Origin: Epiperipatus broadwayi
Taxonomy: Eukaryota > Onychophora > Udeonychophora > Euonychophora > Peripatidae
Assembly: GCA_028023455.1 (NCBI GenBank)
Contig: JAQFVV010000013.1
Span: forward strand, 8,338,411 to 8,402,410
Reading direction: 5' to 3'
Length of the DNA stretch: 64,000 nucleotides
The position numbers and the translations under genes are program-made. A model generated the notes under the pieces. That model saw only the letters and a program-made list of their open reading frames with translations. It had not been told where the DNA came from and ran no database searches. Positions 59,201 to 64,000 of the stretch are shown piece after piece. Numbering within the stretch: position 1 is the stretch's first letter; each line of letters begins with the position of its first letter.

Positions 59201-59985
59201 AAATGCATCTTCAGCATTTTGCCACTAAAAATTTATGAGGGAAGAAGACATTAATTATCAGGCTAATCAACCGTTAGTTGTGCAATTTTTTATGTTTATT
59301 TCTCATTTCCCAACCATTAACTAATAACAGGCTGAAGTTCTGTGGAATAACTAAAACTAACTTTAAGTTTGCATGAAAATTCTCAGCTATAGAAAAATTT
59401 CCCAGTTCCATTAAGATTTGACCATGAGCATTGTAGGCAGAATCCATTAAATACTATAAGATGTGACTATTTTCATATCCAGGATTAAATTATTAATCAA
59501 CCATTCACTTCTTAACATAGTGAGGTCATGTTTACTGTTTCTGATAAGGAGTGTCATGTTAGAACAAATTTTAGTATTTATTATAGAATTTAATATATGA
59601 ATGGATCTTATTCAAACTTCAAAACTTAAAAAAAAAAAAACATTTTACATGCATGACTTTTATCATATCTTTGTGATATCATTCGTTTGTTACTATGTGA
59701 TACTTCTAAGAAGTTTTAATGACTTAGTTTAGATGATTATCCTTCATACCCATTAGTTTAAAACTGATGATTGATTTACTCATTATCTTTAGCGATGATA
59801 AAGATTATGATTCTCTAATGTACACTGACATAATTCGATTGATGTCTGGTTTTAATATATGTGATGTATATATAGAACTTAAAGAAATAAAGTATTACAA
59901 AGTTACGATTGTTAAGATTAAAATGTTGATAAGCAGTTCCAGATCAGAAAATTATTGTTTAAAAAGTTAAGGAATAATAATAATT
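56214..59985. other. Intron 2 sequence, partly less AT-rich, unclassified
   Basis: No exon or element is identified. Between 56500 and 58430 the DNA is richer in G and C and has a minus-strand frame at 56542-56745 (67 codons) with a region VHIFGSGSSSGVPYVISSDG that is not low-complexity, and a plus-strand frame at 57336-57593 (85 codons). Neither shows a known domain. GGGGTTTGAATTCTGC at 58371-58386 resembles a tRNA-type B box and could mark a SINE, but I see no convincing A box. From 58430 the sequence returns to AT-rich noise. Confidence 0.4.
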
Positions 59986-59992
59986 AATTATG

Positions 59993-60030
59993 TTCCAGAA
60001 CATTCCACTGTCAGTGGGAAGCTATAAAAG
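59993..60030 (+). promoter_or_regulatory. Heat-shock element plus TATA box of the solo LTR
   Basis: TTCCAGAACATTC (59993-60005) is a perfect three-unit heat-shock element, with TTC, GAA and TTC in alternating orientation and 2-base gaps, the binding site of an HSF trimer. CTATAAAAG lies 17 bp downstream, giving a predicted start near 60055. This arrangement is that of an inducible retrotransposon promoter, comparable in principle to heat-activated LTRs. Activity is inferred. Confidence 0.65.
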
Positions 60031-60308
60031 CTCACAGATAAAGGGAATGGATCTTATTACACACTCACTTTGTTGGAGTGGATCACTGCTGACAGAAGAT
60101 ACATAATGGGCCCGAGGGTAAAGAGAATGCAGTGAACTGCACCATTGAAGGTACCAAGATGGATGTAGAGACTATACAGGCCACATTGGCTTTATTATAA
60201 TTTATGTACATCTCATAAGGGCATATATTTCAAGTAACAATATTGGTATGTATAAATTGTTATTATATTAAGCATTGTGGTAAAATCTTACTATTGTTAA
60301 CTTGTGGC

Positions 60309-60314
60309 AATAAA
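60309..60314 (+). terminator. Polyadenylation signal AATAAA in the solo LTR
   Basis: AATAAAGTCAG lies 32 bp before the LTR end, followed by T-rich sequence (ATTTTGTTATAAAAC), the expected place for R-U5 polyadenylation. Confidence 0.6.
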
Positions 60315-60833
60315 GTCAGTATTTTGTTATAAAACTTTATTTCCAAATTACATTAATTTCTGTATGTCAGCCCACTTTTACTTTAACTAATGAAAATAGC
60401 AAATGTAAGACTTAATGGTTTTACTTCCTGGGAAAGAAAATCCAGTTAGATAAATTATTGGTTTCAGCAACCATTCTGGTATTTGAACATCAGCTTACCT
60501 TCCAAGCAACTGTCTGTACAATAAATAATTAAAATAATAATTAATTTTGATTATACATTAAAAATCAGGCCACTTAGGCAAATTTTTACATAATTGAATG
60601 ATGATTACAATGCTTCTCATTTCTTTTTAAACAATTATTCATTTCACATCTTATGAAACAAAATGTGAATCTTAGCATGCATTACATTAAATTTTAACAG
60701 TCCATTATTAAAGGCATTGCTTTCTTTTGTGAATAAGAAATAAAAATAGTATGCATGTATATGGACTTTTAAAACATGCTGTACTATTTAAATATCTTAA
60801 TTTTTTTTAATTAAATTTTCTTAATATTTCTAG

Positions 60834-60971
60834 GATTCTAAATATGGACCAATTGATTTGGGTGGTTCATATGTTGGTCCAACGCAGAATCATATTCTAA
60901 GGCTAGCAAAACAGTTTGGAATTGAAACATATAAACTTTATATGGGAAAAAAATATATTTCTGTTTTAAAG
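60834..60971 (+). CDS. MAO: Monoamine oxidase, coding exon 3
   Basis: 138 bp (46 codons), phase 0 at both ends, acceptor TTTCTAG, donor GTATAT. It encodes [18 protein letters not shown], then [20 protein letters not shown], ending KKYISVLK. The [12 protein letters not shown] segment is a signature of MAO A/B that packs against the flavin, followed by the RLAK.(L/F)G(L/I)ETYK helix. The match to vertebrate MAO is nearly continuous in the first 35 residues. The exon length equals that I recall for vertebrate MAO exon 3. No stop or frameshift. Confidence 0.97.
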
Positions 60972-61056
60972 GTATATAGATTTATGTATTTGCTTATTTA
61001 AATTTATTGTATTGAATCTTAGACAATGCTTGAAATAAATGGTTATTTTATATTAG
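60972..61056 (+). other. MAO intron 3, 85 bp
   Basis: GTATATAG to TTATATTAG, phase 0. Very short compared with introns 1 and 2, and without repeats. Confidence 0.92.
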
Positions 61057-61161
61057 GGCAAGCGTTATTCAGGCTTAGGAGCATGGCCTGAATCATGGAA
61101 TCCTTTTGTTTATATGGATATTGTTTCAACTGTCAATAAAATGGATCATATGATTGAAAAG
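61057..61161 (+). CDS. MAO: Monoamine oxidase, coding exon 4
   Basis: 105 bp (35 codons), phase 0 at both ends, acceptor ATATTAG, donor GTAACC. It encodes GKRYSGLGAWPESWNPFVYM, then DIVSTVNKMDHMIEK. It follows the GK.Y.F.G..PP.WNP..Y.D pattern of MAO A/B, where this part contributes to the substrate-side domain and precedes the exon starting EIP. The expected next exon was not found before 64000, so the gene continues outside the window. The reading frame is clean, consistent with a live gene. Confidence 0.95.
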
Positions 61162-61594
61162 GTAACCATTGTTTTAAATAAATAAATCATAAAAAGTACA
61201 CTGAAAACCATTCTCTATTAATTTAAATATGAAATTAACATTTAGTATACAAATACTTTGCTTTTCTATATTATTTGCTTGTAATTTAATGACTATTTAA
61301 ATATCTTAGTAACTTTTTAGATGGAAAGAAACTGCATGTGGAATGAATGAATTTGCTGGAGTTATGTGTAAAAGAAAAGCTATGGATTAGAAACTGGATT
61401 GAAATTGAAGAAATCGTCATACTTAGAAAATCAGTAATGTTTAAAAATGACATAACAGGCAAACTGAAATCATGCCATTAACATTTGTCCACCTCATTTA
61501 AACCAAAAAATTGCTTTTAGTTTATAGTTATGTAAATTAAATCAATCATTAATACTTTATATATATATGTTGATACGAAGATTTTCACAGTTTG

Positions 61595-61920
61595 CATATA
61601 TAAAAGACATATTTTGCGGATTCATCCATGTTAAAAAATTTAAATATTGAAATACCGACGTTTCGACTTGACCATACAAGTCATCCACTGGGTGATAAAG
61701 GTAGAAAGATGGTTGTAGAGGCGCTACAATCACTGATTTGAAAAAAATGTTAAAGTTCCACCAATAGCAAAAATGTTAAATTAAGAATGTTTTTTTAAAA
61801 AATCTTTCCAATTAATTAGGAAGTTTGTATGTATCATCTCACTTATTGATACAATCTGCCCTTTTAAGTATCTCTGTGACTTCTCTAATTTTGCACTGGT
61901 AGAGTTTATTACATCTGGTT
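61595..61920 (-). repeat. Inverted terminal repeat of the Penelope-like element, left copy
   Basis: Inverse copy of 62750-63066, differing at scattered positions and by a short insertion near 61637-61650. It abuts the coding region directly at about 61920. Confidence 0.9.
61655..61695 (-). ncRNA. Hammerhead-ribozyme-like motif in the left terminal repeat
   Basis: On the minus strand CAGTGGATGACTTG, a 5-6-nt loop and CAAGTCGAAACGTCGGTA form a perfect GACTTG/CAAGTC stem followed by GAAAC, a GTCG loop and GTA. This matches the layout of helix II, the GAAA box, a 2-bp helix III and an NUH cleavage triplet of the minimal hammerheads reported from Penelope-like elements. Box 1 reads GTGGATGA rather than CTGATGA, so it is probably degenerate. 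In the right copy (62983-63023) the GAAA box has become GAAT. Confidence 0.45.
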
Positions 61921-61931
61921 ATGATTTATTC

Positions 61932-62834
61932 ATGGAAAATATAGAAACTTGTGCTTTAGAATCATCATCTTTAAAAACCCTTATTTGGCTCAGATACATA
62001 GATGACACTTTTGACATATGGCAACATGGAAAAAATAAATTATATGATTTTTTCTTACATTTAAATAATATGCATCCTCATATTAAATTTACAATGGAGA
62101 CAGAGTTTGATGGAAAACCCCCTTTTCTTGATGTTCTAGTCACCAGAACACCAAATATTGTGTCTTTTTCAATTTACAGAAAGAATACACACACGGACAG
62201 ATATTTCCATTCTTATCATCACCCAAATCAGACAGTTTCTGTAGCTAAAACTCTTTTAAATAGAGCAATTAACTTTTCAGATAAGTCACATCTGAAAGAA
62301 GAAATAAATCATATTAATAGTGTTTTATTAGCAAATAGTTATAATTATAAATTTATAAAAAAAACCTTATTTCAAGCCCAAAATGGACAAAATAGGAAAC
62401 AAAAAGATGATAAATCAGCTATTAGAATTTGTGTTCCATATGTAAAAGGAAGTACAGACAGTATTGGATGTATATTAAAATGCTATAATATAGGTACAGC
62501 ATTTTCTACTCATTAAAAGATCAGCAATATAATAACCAAGCCTAAGGATTCAATCCCTCTTGAATATCATGGTGTTTATCAAATCTCATGTGAAAATTGT
62601 AATGCTTCTTACATAGGTATGAGTAATCATCGCATCAGTGTTAGGAGAGATGAGCATGCTAATGCAGTTAAACGACACTCATCATCATCAGCACTCTCAC
62701 TTCATACTATAGATTCAGGTCATAAAATTGATTTTTCTAGTACCAGGATCATATCCAGATGTGATAATCTCTACCAGTGCAAAATTAGAGAAGCCATTGA
62801 GATACTTAAAAGGCCAGATTGTATCAATAAGTGA
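61932..62834 (+). pseudogene. Penelope-like RT C-terminal part plus GIY-YIG endonuclease
   Basis: One frame from 61932 to 62834 is interrupted only by an in-frame TAA at 62514-62516. It begins within the RT at MENIETCALESSSLK, just before motif C (RYIDDTF), and passes through HPHIKFTMETEFDGKPPFLD (the conserved FLDVL motif of this class). The linker SIPLEYHGVYQISC then leads to the GIY-YIG nuclease with CENCNASYIGMSN, an RRDEH motif and the IRE helix near the end (IREAIEI). The first 40% or more of the RT is missing, so it cannot work on its own. The single stop suggests only moderate age. Confidence 0.9.
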
Positions 62835-63066
62835 GATGATACATGCAAACTTTCTCCTATTTGGAAATATTTTTTAAAAAAACACTCTTAATTTAATATT
62901 TTTAGTATTGGTGGAACTTTAACGTTTTTTTTCAAATCAGTGATTGCAGCGCCTCTACAACTGTCTTTCTACCTTTATCACCCAGTGGATGACTTGTGTG
63001 ATCAAGTCGAATCGTCAGTATTTTTTAACATGGATGAACCCGAAAAATATGTCTTTTATATATATG
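62750..63066 (+). repeat. Terminal repeat of the Penelope-like element, right copy
   Basis: Direct-orientation copy containing the 3' end of the nuclease frame, its TGA, a T-rich 3' UTR and the hammerhead-like stem. The short frame 62940-63122 is a shadow within it. Confidence 0.9.
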
Positions 63067-63599
63067 TAAATCAGAAATATTACAACTTTTTAAATATTTG
63101 CACAATAAAACTCTCTCATTAAAATTAATATTTATATTTAAAAAAACAATTTTTTTCTACTTGGCAGACTTAATGCATATATTACCAGGAATAATAAATT
63201 TTGGAATTGGCAATAATGATATTGGCTCTATAAATTCAAATGGTGTGCTCTATTGAATTTTTGCACAAATACATGTATTGGCTATCACAAAGACTTTACT
63301 TAATAAAAAATTGTTGTTAAAAAAACTTGAGTGCATACACATTCAAAAGAAATTAATATTATATTAGCACCCTATAGGTATAGATTACAAAATAGTTCAT
63401 AAGTAAGTACATTTCAAAGTTAAAATACTATTAATAAAATATTTGATTTTGAATCTTATCTGATCCTTCGTGTCAGCCGTGGGTGGCACGATTTCTAACC
63501 AAAAACACATTAATATAATGTTCCCGGGCTAGCGATTCTCTATTAATATTGACTTTTTTTTTTGTTTGTTTACAAAGTTTACTTTCTTTCGTTTCTGAA

Positions 63600-64000
63600 T
63601 TATTTTCCCCAAATAATATTTTTGATGATGGGGTAATAATAGTTGTTTTTTTTTATAATTTTTATTGACAAGAGGTTCTTTTTTGGTGCGTGTTCAAATA
63701 GTAATTTGTGTTTTTTTTAAAAATAGTATTACTGTTTTTGTAAAATTGGATTGCCAAAATTTAAGAGAGAACGGGTTTTTTTGATGGATCTTTAAATAAT
63801 AATTTACGTTACTTTGATAGGTTTCTATTTGATTGCCGACAACAATTAGTGGGAGGGGTGTTTTTGTGTACGATTAAATAATAATTTACGTTACTTTTAT
63901 AGGTTTACATTTGATTGCCGACAACAATTATTGGGAGATGTTTTTTTTTTTTTCGTGTGTGGGTGTATGTTTAAATAAAAATTAAAGTTACTTTTATCGG
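63600..64000. repeat. Degenerate minisatellite, ~82-97-bp units, running off the right edge
   Basis: TTAAATAATAATTTACGTTA occurs at 63792 and 63874, and TTAAATAAAAATTAAAGTTA at 63971. The first two are followed by GATTGCCGACAACAATTA and a G/T-rich stretch. Weaker matches lie at 63610-63790. The three clear units have spacings of 82 and 97 bp. The array probably continues outside the window. Confidence 0.85.

Larger units (their letters stand above)
59991..60345 (+). mobile_element. Solo LTR, 355 bp, with 5-bp target duplication
   Basis: Starts TGTTCCAGAAC and ends TTATTTCCA, a TG...CA pair, and is flanked by AATTA on both sides (59986-59990 and 60346-60350). In order it holds a heat-shock element, a small inverted repeat (CCACTGTCAGTGG), a TATA box (60023-60030) and an AATAAA signal (60309-60314). 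This is the U3-R-U5 order of a retrotransposon LTR in the + orientation. No internal region accompanies it, so it is a solo LTR left by recombination between the two LTRs of a full element. AATTA is a common word in AT-rich DNA, so the duplication alone would not be proof; the combination is convincing. Confidence 0.8.
54383..60833 (+). other. MAO intron 2, about 6.5 kb
   Basis: Donor GTATCA, acceptor TTTCTAG, phase 0. It contains the long palindrome at 55567-56213 and the solo LTR at 59991-60345. The stretch 56214-58430 is less AT-rich than its neighbours and is unclassified. 54383-55560 and 58430-59985 hold nothing I recognise. Confidence 0.85.
61595..63066 (+). mobile_element. Penelope-like element, 5'-truncated, with inverted terminal repeats
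   Basis: A ~320-bp segment at 61595-61920 is the inverse of 62750-63066. It includes TGTTAAAAAA, CAAGTCATCCACTGGGTGAT and GTAGAGGCGCTACAATCACT at the left, and the corresponding inverse at the right. Between them is one coding region with RT motif C and a GIY-YIG nuclease, the diagnostic pair for Penelope-like elements. The left inverse copy even includes the last ~80 bp of coding sequence, as expected from the inverted 5' repeats common in this class. The RT is truncated just upstream of motif C. It lies in MAO intron 4 in the sense orientation. Confidence 0.93.
61162..64000 (+). other. MAO intron 4, incomplete in the window
   Basis: Starts GTAACC. It contains a Penelope-like element (61595-63066) and a tandem array at its right end. 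61162-61560 and 63070-63600 hold nothing else recognised. No exon resembling the EIPSDAPW-type fifth MAO exon is present. Confidence 0.8.

Noticed and set aside
59767-59970. 67-codon ORF before the solo LTR
   Set aside because: No homology recognised, AT-rich composition and no splice sites that would add it to MAO in frame.
61315-61375. Possible fifth MAO exon after TTTTTAG at 61320
   Set aside because: The frame gives MERNCMWNE and then a stop, with no resemblance to the EIP-type sequence expected next in MAO and no donor in frame.
1-64000. tRNA or rRNA genes and CRISPR arrays
   Set aside because: I looked for B-box words, cloverleaf potential and regularly spaced short repeats. Only isolated B-box-like words (for example at 58371) were seen, and nothing met the standard. 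CRISPR is not expected in animal DNA.

Overview
The window is AT-rich animal DNA, very probably from an invertebrate. It has spliced genes with large introns, Ty3/gypsy, RTE-type LINE and Penelope-like retroelements, hAT-type MITEs and long foldback repeats. Nothing in it looks bacterial, and I could not fix the species. The retroelement mix and the long introns would suit a large-genome lophotrochozoan or chelicerate, but that is inference.

Only one host gene is recognisable: the 5' part of a monoamine oxidase (flavin amine oxidase) gene on the + strand. Four coding exons are visible (32229-32265, 54288-54382, 60834-60971, 61057-61161). They encode the first 125 residues, including the FAD-binding dinucleotide fold. 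All introns are GT-AG and in phase. Intron 1 is about 22 kb and intron 2 about 6.5 kb. The rest of the gene lies beyond the right edge. A compact cluster of candidate promoter sites (CRE half-site, perfect GTCACGTGAC E-box, GC box) lies within 120 bp of the start codon.

Layout. 1-1.7 kb: decayed 3' half of a Ty3/gypsy element (copy A). 1.7-5.4 kb: AT-rich DNA with local tandem duplications. 5.45-10.2 kb: a second decayed copy of the same family (copy B), from a coiled-coil gag to a broken integrase. 11.06-19.3 kb: an RTE-type LINE, split in its reading frame by a young, nearly intact Ty3/gypsy element on the - strand (12324-17748, two ~740-bp LTRs, 5-bp target duplication). 20.4-23.4 kb: a GC-rich island, a ~1.1-kb foldback structure and a hAT-type MITE with a perfect 8-bp target duplication. 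23.4-32.1 kb: mostly featureless, with one promoter-like site and one short unexplained ORF. 32.2-64 kb: the MAO gene, whose introns hold decayed LINEs, nested palindromic elements, a 650-bp near-perfect palindrome, a solo LTR carrying a heat-shock element and TATA box, and a 5'-truncated Penelope-like element with inverted terminal repeats and a hammerhead-like motif.

The retroelements are independent selfish sequences. Their main relation to the host gene is positional: several long inverted repeats and one potentially heat-responsive LTR would be transcribed within, or could influence, the MAO pre-mRNA.
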